Below are positions 1-7,754 of a DNA stretch of 9,173 nt, one piece after another (position 1 is the stretch's first letter; the number at the start of each line of letters is the position of its first letter). Source of the stretch: Deltaproteobacteria bacterium (GTDB lineage: Bacteria > SAR324 > NAC60-12); NCBI GenBank assembly GCA_003541985.1, contig DPLM01000411.1:1-9173 (forward strand), read 5' to 3'. The notes beneath the pieces were generated by a model, which was given only the letters and a program-made list of their open reading frames with translations, was not told where the DNA came from and searched no databases. Made by a program: the position numbers and the translations under genes.

Positions 1-700
1 TGTACAGCACACCGTCTTTGATCATCTCCATCAACGTCTTGTACTCAGCATTGTAGATATCGAGTTTTCCTTTAGCTGGGTTAAAAATGACGTTAGCGAA
101 GAGCGACCCGTAGAACGTCGTGATCAAAGCAACAGCCATCGCAGGGCCAATCGCAGAGGGATCGTCCAGATTTTGGAGCAGAAGCACTAATCCAACGAGT
201 GTTCCCAACATCCCCCAGGCAGGACAGAGTGAGCCCATTGTTCCAATCACAGCTGACTCACTGTCTTTGCCTGCCATAGTGAATTTCATTTCGTGGGACA
301 GCATGTCCACAATTGCCTGTCGATCGACCCGGTCTACCACTAATCGCAACCCACTGCGGAGAAACAGGTTTTCAATACTAGGCAGAGCGTCTTCGATCGC
401 AAGAATATTTTTTCTAGCAATTTTGGCAACATCGACAATCAAGGTTAAAGTCTCCACTAACTGCACGTCATTAGGCTTCCAAGTTTTCCCAATGCTCTTA
501 CCAAAAGTCTTTGCTTCATCCATTGGATGTAAGATAAAGGTAGAGGCAATCGTTCCTCCAAAAACGATCATCAAAGAGGGTACATCAACAAAATAGCCCA
601 GTTTGCCGATGTCCATGCTGAAATTGACAAAGTCAAAGCTCATTGCAACAACTAGCAACAACCAAGCGAGGATGTTACCGATTAGGGTTCCCTGTTCCAT
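1..700 (-). CDS. motA: Flagellar motor stator protein MotA/PomA, C-terminus cut by the window edge
   Basis: This is an inner-membrane stator subunit that, with MotB, couples ion flow to flagellar rotation. I translated 233 residues from the ATG at 700. The N-terminus has hydrophobic helices (about 5-20 and 34-56), then a cytoplasmic loop with many charged residues (about 60-150), then two more helices. The hallmark region is clear: PAWGMLGTLVGLV at 160-172 and DDPSAIGPAMAVALITTFYG at 179-198, with FNP at 206-208. Pro160 and Pro208 match the two conserved MotA prolines. The short loop and the DDP-AIGPAMAVAL stretch resemble sodium-type PomA more than E. coli MotA, but ion specificity cannot be read safely here. 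MotA/PomA proteins are usually 250-290 residues, so a few dozen residues and the likely partner motB lie beyond base 1. The start is fixed by AGGAG nine bases upstream, which overlaps the nadE stop; the two genes are probably co-transcribed. Confidence 0.93.
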   Translation of the reverse strand, partial: MEQGTLIGNILAWLLLVVAMSFDFVNFSMDIGKLGYFVDVPSLMIVFGGTIASTFILHPMDEAKTFGKSIGKTWKPNDVQLVETLTLIVDVAKIARKNILAIEDALPSIENLFLRSGLRLVVDRVDRQAIVDMLSHEMKFTMAGKDSESAVIGTMGSLCPAWGMLGTLVGLVLLLQNLDDPSAIGPAMAVALITTFYGSLFANVIFNPAKGKLDIYNAEYKTLMEMIKDGVLY

Positions 701-709
701 GAAGCGATA

Positions 710-714
710 CTCCT
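710..714 (-). promoter_or_regulatory. Ribosome binding site of motA overlapping the nadE stop codon
   Basis: On the minus strand, AGGAG occupies 714 to 710, nine bases before the motA ATG. The nadE stop TAG is at 715-713, so two of its bases are part of this site. A ribosome terminating on nadE would sit on the motA initiation region, which favours translational coupling and confirms the chosen motA start. Confidence 0.8.
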
Positions 715-2710
715 ACGAGTCTAGGGAGGTTGGGTGTGCGGCAGCCCTTAGGGCTTCCAACTCAGTCTCAAAATTTCCCGAAAGGATCGGGAAGCGACAC
801 CAGGTTTTCGGATCTAGATTTTCCTCATCCAAATGAAAGGACGGTGCCAGACGTTCTCGTTTCCATTGGTTGCGACACCAAAGACGGAAAAAGCATTCTG
901 TATAATGTGCTAGTTGCACCGGCGGCAAATCTGGGAAATGATCCTGCAGATCATGCCAAATTTCTAGTGGCCATCGGTGTTCTCGAATTGCAGCGCGCTC
1001 AATTGCATCCAATACATGATAGGGCATCAGATCATCTTCATCGGACTGTGCTGCGGCAAGTGGTCGTAATTCCGCTGTCGGCTCCTGCTCGTTCACACAA
1101 TGCAAAAAAGGTAGCGGACCGATCATTGGCAATCCTTCTTTTTCCAACCAACGCAACCATTCGCACAGGTAGGCTTTATCTATGCCCCCAAGAGGACTAA
1201 GTCCTCCTGCGGTATCTCCATCCATGGTTGCGTAACCCACAGCAGCTTCACTCCGGTTGCTAGTGGATAGCAGTAGTGCACTGTGAAGATTCGTCAGGAA
1301 CCAAGCACCTGGAGCCCGGACCCGAGCCTGAATGTTCTGCAAGGCCAAATCGTCTTGCTGCCAGTCTAGCGGTCGTTCCAGTTGCTGCTCCATCCAGCCA
1401 CGGTGTTGATCCAGCAAGGGTTGGATATCGTATTCGAAGTGTCGGGCACCAACTGATTCACAAACTGTGCGTGCAGCAGACCGAGTAGTTGCTGAAGAAT
1501 TCTCACTTGACTGGTAGATGGTTAGCAATAAGCGTGACATCAACTCCGTGAGTGAAATATCAGCCGGCAGGTCCATTGACCAGAGCCTTGTCAGGTATTC
1601 GACCAGCTTGGCACGACCCATTTCCTCATCAGCGAGACGCAACATCAAGTAAACCAGTACCACCAGACTAGAGGAATCCGCACCACCACTGGCTGAAACC
1701 ACAAAACTACAACTGTGACTCTTGCGCAGGTAGTCCCACAGTCCAAGGCTCACTGCGTGAGTAAATTCCTCATGCTTACTCAGAGGTGGAGCCAATGATT
1801 TCGTTGTAGATTTCAGAGAAATGGGTAAAGATTTCCAGGAAAACGGGCAGAAAATGCAGTGGAGTGAGGATTCTGATATAGTTCGAGCTGGTAGCTTGCT
1901 ACGATCCAGACGTGTCAGGCGCAGATCCACAATTGCCGTCGTCATCTGGAATTCTGTAAAGGAGAAGCAACGACCAGATGCTATAATTCCCTGCCGACCA
2001 TGAGAAATCAAAGTGCTGCCTTCGTAGATGATTCTGCCAGCTTCATTTCCTAGCAGATTGGCATAGAGATAAGTCGTAGCCGTTGAACGGGCAGACTCTG
2101 TAACCAGCTGTTGCCGCAACTGGGTCTTGCCAAAACTGAATGGACTAGCACTTGGATTGAGGATCAGATCCACATCCTGAAAAGCCAAACTTTGAGCCGG
2201 ACGGGAGGTGCCCCAAGCATCTTCGCAGATCTCCATCCCAACTCGCACACCCCCTAGATCAAAGCAGATATCTCCAAACGGAACCTGAAGGCCATTCCGT
2301 TCCAGCAGCTCCTGCTTGCCTGGCATCCAAGGCTGGAACCAGCGTGGCTCATAAAACAGGTCGTGCTGGGGCAACGTCTGCTTGCAGACTAGTCCCACCA
2401 ACTGCTGACGCGCCAGCAGTGCTGCCGCATTGTAAGTCTGCTTGCGAACACGTAACGGCACCCCAAGGACAACTACCATCTCATTGGTGAGCGGTAGCAG
2501 TGACAACAGTTGCTCCCAAGCATAATCATGTAGTTGTTCTGCGTGAAAAACATCTTCGCAGCCATATCCTGTCAAACAAAGCTCTGGCATTAGTAGCAGT
2601 TGCACTTCCTGCTGACGTGCCTGTTCAATTGCCTGACGAATACGGCGAAGATTACCAGACCAGTCTAGTGGAGTTTGATTTAGTGTTGCAGCAGCAACTC
2701 GGAGTTTCAT
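713..2710 (-). CDS. nadE: Glutamine-dependent NAD+ synthetase
   Basis: This cytoplasmic enzyme makes NAD+ from nicotinate adenine dinucleotide, ATP and glutamine, the last step of NAD synthesis. It is 665 residues from the ATG at 2710, the length of two-domain glutamine-dependent forms. The N-terminal nitrilase-type glutaminase domain (about 1-270) shows its triad: Glu43 in MPELCLTGYG, Lys110 in CKQTLP and Cys162 in MEICEDAW. The C-terminal synthetase domain (from about 320) has the ATP-binding loop SASGGADSSS starting near residue 339, then TSNRSEAAVGYATMDGD, GGLSPLGGIDK and the PTAELRP / DEDDLMPY segments. The frame stays open to a TTG at 2722, adding four residues, but the ATG has GGA at a good distance and gives the usual MKLRVA-type start. 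It lies 118 bases after folB and 12 bases before motA; NAD synthesis has no known direct tie to the flagellar motor. Confidence 0.96.
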   Translation of the reverse strand: MKLRVAAATLNQTPLDWSGNLRRIRQAIEQARQQEVQLLLMPELCLTGYGCEDVFHAEQLHDYAWEQLLSLLPLTNEMVVVLGVPLRVRKQTYNAAALLARQQLVGLVCKQTLPQHDLFYEPRWFQPWMPGKQELLERNGLQVPFGDICFDLGGVRVGMEICEDAWGTSRPAQSLAFQDVDLILNPSASPFSFGKTQLRQQLVTESARSTATTYLYANLLGNEAGRIIYEGSTLISHGRQGIIASGRCFSFTEFQMTTAIVDLRLTRLDRSKLPARTISESSLHCIFCPFSWKSLPISLKSTTKSLAPPLSKHEEFTHAVSLGLWDYLRKSHSCSFVVSASGGADSSSLVVLVYLMLRLADEEMGRAKLVEYLTRLWSMDLPADISLTELMSRLLLTIYQSSENSSATTRSAARTVCESVGARHFEYDIQPLLDQHRGWMEQQLERPLDWQQDDLALQNIQARVRAPGAWFLTNLHSALLLSTSNRSEAAVGYATMDGDTAGGLSPLGGIDKAYLCEWLRWLEKEGLPMIGPLPFLHCVNEQEPTAELRPLAAAQSDEDDLMPYHVLDAIERAAIREHRWPLEIWHDLQDHFPDLPPVQLAHYTECFFRLWCRNQWKRERLAPSFHLDEENLDPKTWCRFPILSGNFETELEALRAAAHPTSLDS

Positions 2711-2828
2711 GACTGTTTCCAAGCGAGAAGATGATAGATGGAAAAAATCAGTAGATCAGATCTCGATTAAGTCAGCAAGTACCACTCTTTATAAGACACT
2801 GGATCAGACAAGTTGGGATTTAAAGATA

Positions 2829-3242
2829 TCAAGGAGAAACTAGTGAGTTTGGCCATGTCTCACTACACCAGCGAAGCTCTACCGTAGCTTCATCTAATAA
2901 GGCTTTTAGAGGAACTGAGGGCTTGTGCAAACAAACTCGGATGTACTCAAGCTTCGGGAATTCTGCACGGAGACGTTCAACAATCGCATCGGCCAGTGAT
3001 TCCAGCAACTTGAATCTACGCTGTTCACAAAGCTCACGGATTTGTTCGCAAAGCTCTGCATAAGATACCGTATGCGATAATTCATCAGACCAAGGTTCTA
3101 ATGGCGGATGGAATGCACACTCCAAATCCAGTACAAAGCGTTGTCCCAAAGTGGCTTCTTCTGGCAACACCCCATGATAGGCATGGAAGCGTAATTGTTG
3201 AAGACGAATCCAGAAGCATTTGGAAGCGGTCGGAGATGGCAT
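2829..3242 (-). CDS. folB: Dihydroneopterin aldolase
   Basis: FolB converts 7,8-dihydroneopterin to 6-hydroxymethyl-dihydropterin and glycolaldehyde in folate synthesis, in the cytoplasm. From the ATG at 3242 it has 137 residues, slightly longer than the usual 115-125. The family pattern is clear: RFHAYHGVLPEE at 18-29, TLGQRF at 31-36, TVSYAEL at 58-64, LLESLADAI at 79-87 and LHKPSVPLKA at 105-114. Glu29, Tyr61 and Lys107 correspond to the substrate-binding glutamate, the active-site tyrosine and the catalytic lysine of characterised aldolases. The frame is also open from an ATG at 3290 (153 residues). Neither start has a good ribosome site; I chose the inner one because homologues begin shortly before the first strand and it leaves more room for divergent promoters. 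Other folate genes (folK, folP) are not in the window. It is transcribed divergently from the glycosyltransferase and sits upstream of nadE on the same strand. Confidence 0.93.
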   Translation of the reverse strand: MPSPTASKCFWIRLQQLRFHAYHGVLPEEATLGQRFVLDLECAFHPPLEPWSDELSHTVSYAELCEQIRELCEQRRFKLLESLADAIVERLRAEFPKLEYIRVCLHKPSVPLKALLDEATVELRWCSETWPNSLVSP

Positions 3243-3283
3243 AGTTACAAGGACGATTCTGGTTGCAGATTTGGACAGGGACG

Positions 3284-3313
3284 GGTACATTTCGTCGACT
3301 TACAGACTACAAT
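3284..3313 (+). promoter_or_regulatory. Possible sigma-70 promoter for the glycosyltransferase operon
   Basis: TACAAT at 3308-3313 differs from the consensus -10 by one base and lies 20 bases before the ATG at 3334. The best -35 partner I see, GGTACA at 3284-3289 with an 18-base spacer, matches only three of six positions. It is the only sizeable non-coding stretch before this four-gene run, so a promoter is expected here, but this is pattern matching only. Confidence 0.3.
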
Positions 3314-3333
3314 AATTCTCAGAAAGAAACAGG

Positions 3334-4545
3334 ATGGCGTTACTGGAAGGTCGAAGAGTTGCCCTAGTTCACGATTGGTTGACCGGTATGCGTGGCGGAG
3401 AAAAATGCCTAGAAGTGTTCTGCGAACTTTTCCCTCAGGCAGACATATACACGCTTGTACATCAGGCAGGCAGTATCTCGCCCACAATTGCGGAGATGCC
3501 GATCTACACATCTCTTCTGCAGCACATTCCTGGGGGCATAAAGCACTACCGCTACTTTTTGCCACTCTTTCCAACAGCGATTGAAGCTTTTGACCTCAGT
3601 GACTACGACGTCATCATCAGTTCAAGCCATTGTGCTGCCAAGGGTGTTCGCGTGGGACCCGATACCTACCACTTATCCTATGTACACGCACCCATGCGCT
3701 ACATATGGGATTCTTTCGACCTCTACTTCCGGCGACTGCAAACCTCGCGGCTACAGCGACTCGGGGGAGAAGCAATGCGGCCTTATCTGCGAGCATGGGA
3801 CAAATCCAGCGCCAAGCGAGTACACACTTTTCTCTGCAACAGTCGCAACATTCGTCAAAAAATTCTGGAATATTACGACCGCGAGTCTCAAGTCGTTTAT
3901 CCACCCGTTGATCTAGAAGCCTTTGTACCGCAAGAGCCTGTGAGCAAACAAGACTATTACCTGATGGTCGGAGCCTTCGCACCAAACAAGCGGGTTGACT
4001 TGGCAATCGAAGCCTTCAACCGTTTGGGACTACCCTTGAAAATTGTTGGTACGGGTCAGGATCAGGAGTACTGTCAATCGATTGCCGAACCAAATATCGA
4101 GTTCCTGGGAGACCGAACCTCTCACGAACTTCCAGCGCTTTATCAGCAGGCTCGGGCCTTTGTTTTTCCAGGAATTGACGACTTTGGCATCACACCTTTG
4201 GAAGCCCAGGCAGCCGGTACTCCGGTACTGGCTTTTGCAGGTGGAGGTGCGCTGGAGACCGTTAACGAACAGACTGGTATTTTTTTCAAGGAAGCCCGTG
4301 TCGATGTCCTCTGTACTGCAATTGAGCAAATGGAGCAGACGTGGGAAGGCTTCGATCCAGTTCAGCTGCGCAAGCAGACCCAACGCTTTGGTCGTGACCG
4401 CTTCGCCCGCCAGATTGCCAATGCTGTGCAATACGGCTATCGTCAGTGGCGCATTGACTCTGGCCCTGAATCATCAGGTCCCGTAGACATTCCTGAAGAC
4501 GAAAAGCTTCCATCAACAGCAGCCGTGCAGGAAGCTGCTTCCTGA
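3334..4545 (+). CDS. Family 4 (GT-B) glycosyltransferase, WbaZ/mannosyltransferase-like
   Basis: This is a retaining GT-B glycosyltransferase that would move a sugar from a nucleotide donor to a glycan or lipid acceptor, probably at the cytoplasmic face of the inner membrane. It has 403 residues. The N-terminal acceptor domain begins VALVHDWLTGMRGGEK (9-24) and holds LSYVHAPMRYIWD (114-126), typical of the WbaZ-like subgroup. The C-terminal donor domain starts near 205, with LMVGAFAPNKRVDLAIEAF (210-228), the strand LKIVGTGQD (235-243) and FPGIDDFGITPLEAQAAGTP (278-297). The E-x7-E catalytic motif reads Asp282 to Glu290, so its first acidic residue is aspartate where relatives mostly have glutamate. 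The last 30 or so residues are acidic and proline-rich and look disordered. It leads a tight run with the lipoprotein, the TPR-like protein and prmC. Lipopolysaccharide or exopolysaccharide synthesis is likely; the exact sugar and acceptor are not visible. Confidence 0.9.
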   Translation: MALLEGRRVALVHDWLTGMRGGEKCLEVFCELFPQADIYTLVHQAGSISPTIAEMPIYTSLLQHIPGGIKHYRYFLPLFPTAIEAFDLSDYDVIISSSHCAAKGVRVGPDTYHLSYVHAPMRYIWDSFDLYFRRLQTSRLQRLGGEAMRPYLRAWDKSSAKRVHTFLCNSRNIRQKILEYYDRESQVVYPPVDLEAFVPQEPVSKQDYYLMVGAFAPNKRVDLAIEAFNRLGLPLKIVGTGQDQEYCQSIAEPNIEFLGDRTSHELPALYQQARAFVFPGIDDFGITPLEAQAAGTPVLAFAGGGALETVNEQTGIFFKEARVDVLCTAIEQMEQTWEGFDPVQLRKQTQRFGRDRFARQIANAVQYGYRQWRIDSGPESSGPVDIPEDEKLPSTAAVQEAAS

Positions 4546-4581
4546 TTTCATCGCCGTTGTTTCTGAGTACAGGCAACGCCC

Positions 4582-4878
4582 ATGTCCTTTTCAAAAGCTT
4601 CTTGGCTGACCATCCTGATTCCTCTCGCCATCAGCGCCTGTCAACGGGCTCCTCGTTCCCTACTCTATCCCACCATTCAACAGCAGCAAATTGATTATCT
4701 CTGTCGAGTTGTCTATGAAAGGGAGTTTCGACGCAATGCTGGCTGGGAAGAAAGTGCTCCAGAGTTTCTCTTCATTTCTGAAGAGCGAGTCACCTATCAT
4801 TTTACGACAGGACAGTCAACAACCATTGTTCGGCATCCCGAATTGATTGTTCCTCCCGGCACCTATCCTTGCCCATAA
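4582..4878 (+). CDS. Small putative lipoprotein, function unknown
   Basis: A 98-residue protein with a short basic N-terminus (Lys5), a hydrophobic stretch (about 8-19) and a lipobox ISAC with the cysteine at residue 20, so it is probably lipidated and anchored in a membrane facing the periplasm. The mature part is about 79 residues, with a QQQQ run at 33-36, a charged middle (YEREFRRN) and a likely beta-rich end (ERVTYHF, then PELIVPPGTYPCP). Cys41 and Cys97 are the only other cysteines and could form a disulfide. I do not recognise a family. The start ATG has only a weak CAGG upstream. It begins 36 bases after the glycosyltransferase and ends 14 bases before the TPR-like gene, which supports a real gene in the same transcript. 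A minus-strand frame crosses its beginning but shows no protein-like features. Confidence 0.72.
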   Translation: MSFSKASWLTILIPLAISACQRAPRSLLYPTIQQQQIDYLCRVVYEREFRRNAGWEESAPEFLFISEERVTYHFTTGQSTTIVRHPELIVPPGTYPCP

Positions 4879-4892
4879 AATCTAAATCAACC

Positions 4893-5534
4893 ATGACTGA
4901 TCCTGCCGCTTCTTACGAGCTATCTCAACAGTACTATCATGAAGGATTCGAACTGCTGAAGTTAGAGCACTTTGTCGAATCTCTTGAGAGATTTGGTAAA
5001 TCCGCCGAATTACGCAACAAGACTACGCCCGATATGTATCGTAATCAGGGTTGGTGCCTATTTCGCTTAGCTGAACAGGACACCTTTGTACTGGAGTGGA
5101 GAAGTGCAGAAGAGAAATTTCAACAGGCAAAGCGCTTTTACGAGAGAGCTCTCGCAGGCTTTCTGCAGATGAAACAACAAGACCAGTCGGAATCCTTCAG
5201 TCAACGCCTTAAGCTACGCATGTCTGATTGTCGACTTCGGATTGCCCAGATCAGCGGCTATTTAGAATTTTTTACGCGCCGGAAAGCCTGGATTGCCGTC
5301 AATGGGGATATTTCTGTCAAGGAATCTTCAATTACGATTGAGGCCAAACGAACTTCAGATCGGCTGGTTGGACAGTCCATGGAGCAAGTCAAGCGGGTCC
5401 AAGACGCCATGAATAGCCTGATGGGACGCTTTCTTAAGGAACCAACTCCTAACAAAGCCGCTGCTGGAGAAACCTTGGAAACACCCAGAGAAGCCGACGA
5501 GTCAGTTGGAGCAACCGAATCTCAGCGTGCCTGA
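4893..5534 (+). CDS. TPR-like helical protein, function unknown
   Basis: A 213-residue soluble protein from the ATG at 4893; a TTG at 4869 would add eight residues but would overlap the lipoprotein gene. There is no signal peptide or membrane segment. The first 125 residues are amphipathic helices with tetratricopeptide-like spacing: one unit around 8-41 (YYHEGFELLK followed by VESLERFGKSAELR) and a second around 48-95 (MYRNQGWCLFRLA, then FQQAKRFYERAL). A likely beta segment follows (WIAVNGDISVKESSITIEA, 133-151), then a helix (about 158-180) and a disordered tail rich in Glu, Thr and Ala (182-213). TPR repeats usually mediate protein contacts, so an adaptor role is possible, but the partner is unknown. 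No strong ribosome site is visible, so it may depend on translation of the lipoprotein gene 14 bases upstream. Its tail overlaps the start of prmC. Confidence 0.75.
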   Translation: MTDPAASYELSQQYYHEGFELLKLEHFVESLERFGKSAELRNKTTPDMYRNQGWCLFRLAEQDTFVLEWRSAEEKFQQAKRFYERALAGFLQMKQQDQSESFSQRLKLRMSDCRLRIAQISGYLEFFTRRKAWIAVNGDISVKESSITIEAKRTSDRLVGQSMEQVKRVQDAMNSLMGRFLKEPTPNKAAAGETLETPREADESVGATESQRA

Positions 5535-6417
5535 AATCCCAGACGCCTGGACAATTGAAGCTATTTTGCATTGGACCACGGACTACTTTCGTGAAAAACA
5601 ACTAGCTACCGCACGATTGGATGCAGAGTTGCTGCTCGCTCATGTACTAGGGTGTGAGCGCCTGCAACTGTATTTACAAGCCGATCGGCCTCTCACAGAA
5701 TCAGAACGAGCGGACTATCGACAAATAGTTCGTAAACGTGGCCAAGGATGCCCTGTCGCTTATATCTTGGGCTACCGAGATTTTTGGTCTCTCCGGCTGC
5801 GCGTTGCTCCAGGCATTCTCATCCCACGTCCTGACACAGAAACGTTGATCGAAGCAGCGCTTAATTACCTTCCCAAACACCCTCTACGACTACTGGAACT
5901 TGGCGTAGGTACTGGGGCCATCCCGTTGTCACTCTGTGCAGAACGCACACAACTAGATTGGCTCTGTCTGGAACAAAGCACAATCGCCCTCCAAGTGGCT
6001 CAGCAAAATTGTAAGGAGCACTCACTGCTCCTTGAACCACGTCAGAATCAGTTACAATTACTCCAGTCCAATGGTTTTGTAACTCTATCTGCGACCCATC
6101 AGTTTGATGCGCTCCTAAGTAACCCTCCCTACATTCGAACTACAGCGATTGCGAATTTAAGTCCCGAAGTCAGCCAATTTGAACCACATCTGGCACTGGA
6201 TGGTGGTGGAGACGGTCTTTTCTGGTATCGGGAATTTTTCAAGCAAGGTCCTCGCCTACTACGATCTGGTGGTTGGCTGATTGTCGAGATTGGGTATGAT
6301 CAACAACCAGCTTTGACCAAGCTTATTCAAGAAACTGAGGCATGGAGCTTAGTTGAATTTTGTAAGGACTTGCAAGGTCATCCACGGGTTCTCGTGGCAC
6401 AACGGCGAGTGAAATGA
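5506..6417 (+). CDS. prmC: Peptide chain release factor N5-glutamine methyltransferase
   Basis: PrmC (HemK) methylates the glutamine of the GGQ motif in release factors RF1 and RF2, using S-adenosylmethionine, in the cytoplasm. The protein has 303 residues, near the family's usual 275-300. The N-terminal helical domain (about 15-85) includes ARLDAELLLAHVLG (36-49) and PVAYILGYRDFW (83-94). The hinge APGILIPRPDTETLIE (101-116) and the SAM-binding ELGVGTGAIPLSL (131-143) follow; the catalytic NPPY is at 206-209, with LALDGGGDGL at 229-238 and GGWLIVEIGYDQ near 255-266. The reading frame begins with TTG at 5506; the next option is GTG at 5527, giving 296 residues and a shorter overlap with the upstream gene. 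Neither has a clear ribosome site, so the start is uncertain and translation is probably coupled. prmC often follows prfA; here it follows a glycosyltransferase, lipoprotein and TPR-like gene. Confidence 0.95.
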   Translation: MEQPNLSVPEIPDAWTIEAILHWTTDYFREKQLATARLDAELLLAHVLGCERLQLYLQADRPLTESERADYRQIVRKRGQGCPVAYILGYRDFWSLRLRVAPGILIPRPDTETLIEAALNYLPKHPLRLLELGVGTGAIPLSLCAERTQLDWLCLEQSTIALQVAQQNCKEHSLLLEPRQNQLQLLQSNGFVTLSATHQFDALLSNPPYIRTTAIANLSPEVSQFEPHLALDGGGDGLFWYREFFKQGPRLLRSGGWLIVEIGYDQQPALTKLIQETEAWSLVEFCKDLQGHPRVLVAQRRVK

Positions 6418-6468
6418 GGGACAGGTAAAATGGAGCCGCATAGTCGCACAGCCCCTGGAGGGATAAAA

Positions 6469-7749
6469 TCAGCGCTGGCTGATCTGTTGATAAGAACGTT
6501 GTGTTGGACCTGTATAGATCTGTCGAGGGCGCCCTATCTTGGCATCACTGTTGTGCATTTCGATCCAATGTGCGATCCAACCTGGCATTCGTCCCATCGC
6601 AAATAGGACAGTGAACATATCAATCGGGAAGCCCATCGCTTTATAAATGATCCCGCTGTAGAAATCGACGTTCGGATAGAGTTTGCGCTCAACGAAGTAT
6701 TCGTCTTGCAACGCGGCCTCCTCCAGCTGCTTGGCAATATCCAGCAAAGGATCCTGTACCCCAACAACTTTGAGGACCTCATCGGCATAGCGCTTGATGA
6801 TCTTGGCCCGTGGATCAAAATTGCGATAGACTCGGTGGCCAAAGCCCATCAGGCGGAAATTTGAATTCTTGTCCTTGGCAAGATTCACAAACTTCTGCAC
6901 ATCGCCACCATCATTCTGAATCTGCATCAGCATTTCCAGTACAGCCTGATTTGCCCCTCCATGCAGTGGTCCCCAGAGCGCCGCAATTCCTGATGAAATC
7001 GAAGCAAACAGGTTAGCTTGGCTACTACCCACCAGGCGTACTGTTGATGTGGAGCAGTTCTGTTCGTGATCGGCGTGTAAAATGAAGAGCACGTTGAGCG
7101 CCTTGACGAACACTTCAGGAACTTCATAAGGCCCAGCCGGTACGCTGAACATCATGTTCAGAAAGTTAGCACAGTAATCAAGGTGGTTCTTCGGATAAAC
7201 AAAGGGCTGACCACTATTTTTCTTATAGGACCAAGCTGCAATCGTGGGCAGTTTGCCAACGAGTCGCCACACCGCGAGATCGACCGCACTCTGGTCGCGG
7301 TGGCTGAAGTCATCGTAGAACGTGGAGAGAGCACAAACAATGCACGAGAGAATCGCCATTGGATGGGCGTCTTTTGGAAATGCCTCATAGATGTGGCGCA
7401 AGTCCTCGTGGAGCATCGTGTGCATTGTGACGTTACAACGGAACTCTTCCAATTGTTCTACCGTTGGTAAATCACCATAAATTAGGAGGTAGCTCACTTC
7501 CAGAAAGTTAGAATGCTCTGCCAACTCCTCTATGGAATAACCTCGATAACGTAGAATTCCTTCTTCGCCGTCTAGAAAGGTAATCGCACTGGTGCACGCA
7601 CCTGTGTTCACATAGCCTGGGTCCAGCGTGATTGCCTTGGACTGCGCACGTAGTTTGCTGATGTTCAGTCCCAATTCACCCTCACTGCCTTCCACAATCG
7701 GCAGATCCACTGACTTACCTCTGATATCAATCCGTGCATTGTCACTCAT
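6469..7749 (-). CDS. gltA: Citrate synthase (type II)
   Basis: GltA condenses acetyl-CoA with oxaloacetate to citrate, the entry step of the TCA cycle, in the cytoplasm. From the ATG at 7749 it has 426 residues, like the hexameric, NADH-inhibited Gram-negative type II enzymes. The catalytic residues are all present: His263 in WGPLHGGANQAV, His305 in MGFGHRVYRNFDPRA and Asp362 in NVDFYSGI. Other signatures are DPGYVNTGACTSAITFLDG (43-61), GILRYRGYSIEELA (64-77), and HADHEQNCSTSTVRLVGSS (225-243). The N-terminal beta region of about 35 residues is typical of type II enzymes. The frame is open a further 48 codons upstream, but that extension runs into the neighbouring membrane-protein gene; AAGGA five bases before the ATG at 7749 decides the start. 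It follows that gene by 55 bases and converges on prmC, with no clear terminator between them. Confidence 0.97.
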   Translation of the reverse strand: MSDNARIDIRGKSVDLPIVEGSEGELGLNISKLRAQSKAITLDPGYVNTGACTSAITFLDGEEGILRYRGYSIEELAEHSNFLEVSYLLIYGDLPTVEQLEEFRCNVTMHTMLHEDLRHIYEAFPKDAHPMAILSCIVCALSTFYDDFSHRDQSAVDLAVWRLVGKLPTIAAWSYKKNSGQPFVYPKNHLDYCANFLNMMFSVPAGPYEVPEVFVKALNVLFILHADHEQNCSTSTVRLVGSSQANLFASISSGIAALWGPLHGGANQAVLEMLMQIQNDGGDVQKFVNLAKDKNSNFRLMGFGHRVYRNFDPRAKIIKRYADEVLKVVGVQDPLLDIAKQLEEAALQDEYFVERKLYPNVDFYSGIIYKAMGFPIDMFTVLFAMGRMPGWIAHWIEMHNSDAKIGRPRQIYTGPTQRSYQQISQR

Positions 7750-7754
7750 GCGAA

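Noticed and set aside
120..596. Open frame on the plus strand, 158 codons
   Set aside because: It lies opposite motA, whose protein is clearly recognisable; the plus-strand translation is Ser/Thr-rich with no family features.
2711..2828. T-rich run on the minus strand (2742-2747) as a terminator between folB and nadE
   Set aside because: Only a very small stem with a one-base loop (AGATC/GATCT) lies before the run, so an intrinsic terminator is not supported.
3195..3584. Open frames on both strands across the folB/glycosyltransferase junction
   Set aside because: They overlap the well-supported folB and GT4 genes in other frames and show no protein family features.
4286..4594. Minus-strand open frame of 102 codons
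   Set aside because: It is the shadow of the glycosyltransferase 3' end and has no ribosome site or recognisable domain.
6469..6482. Hairpin TCAGC-GCTG-GCTGA at the end of gltA as a terminator for the convergent genes
   Set aside because: The stem is only five base pairs, lies inside the gltA coding end and is not followed by a T-run on either strand.
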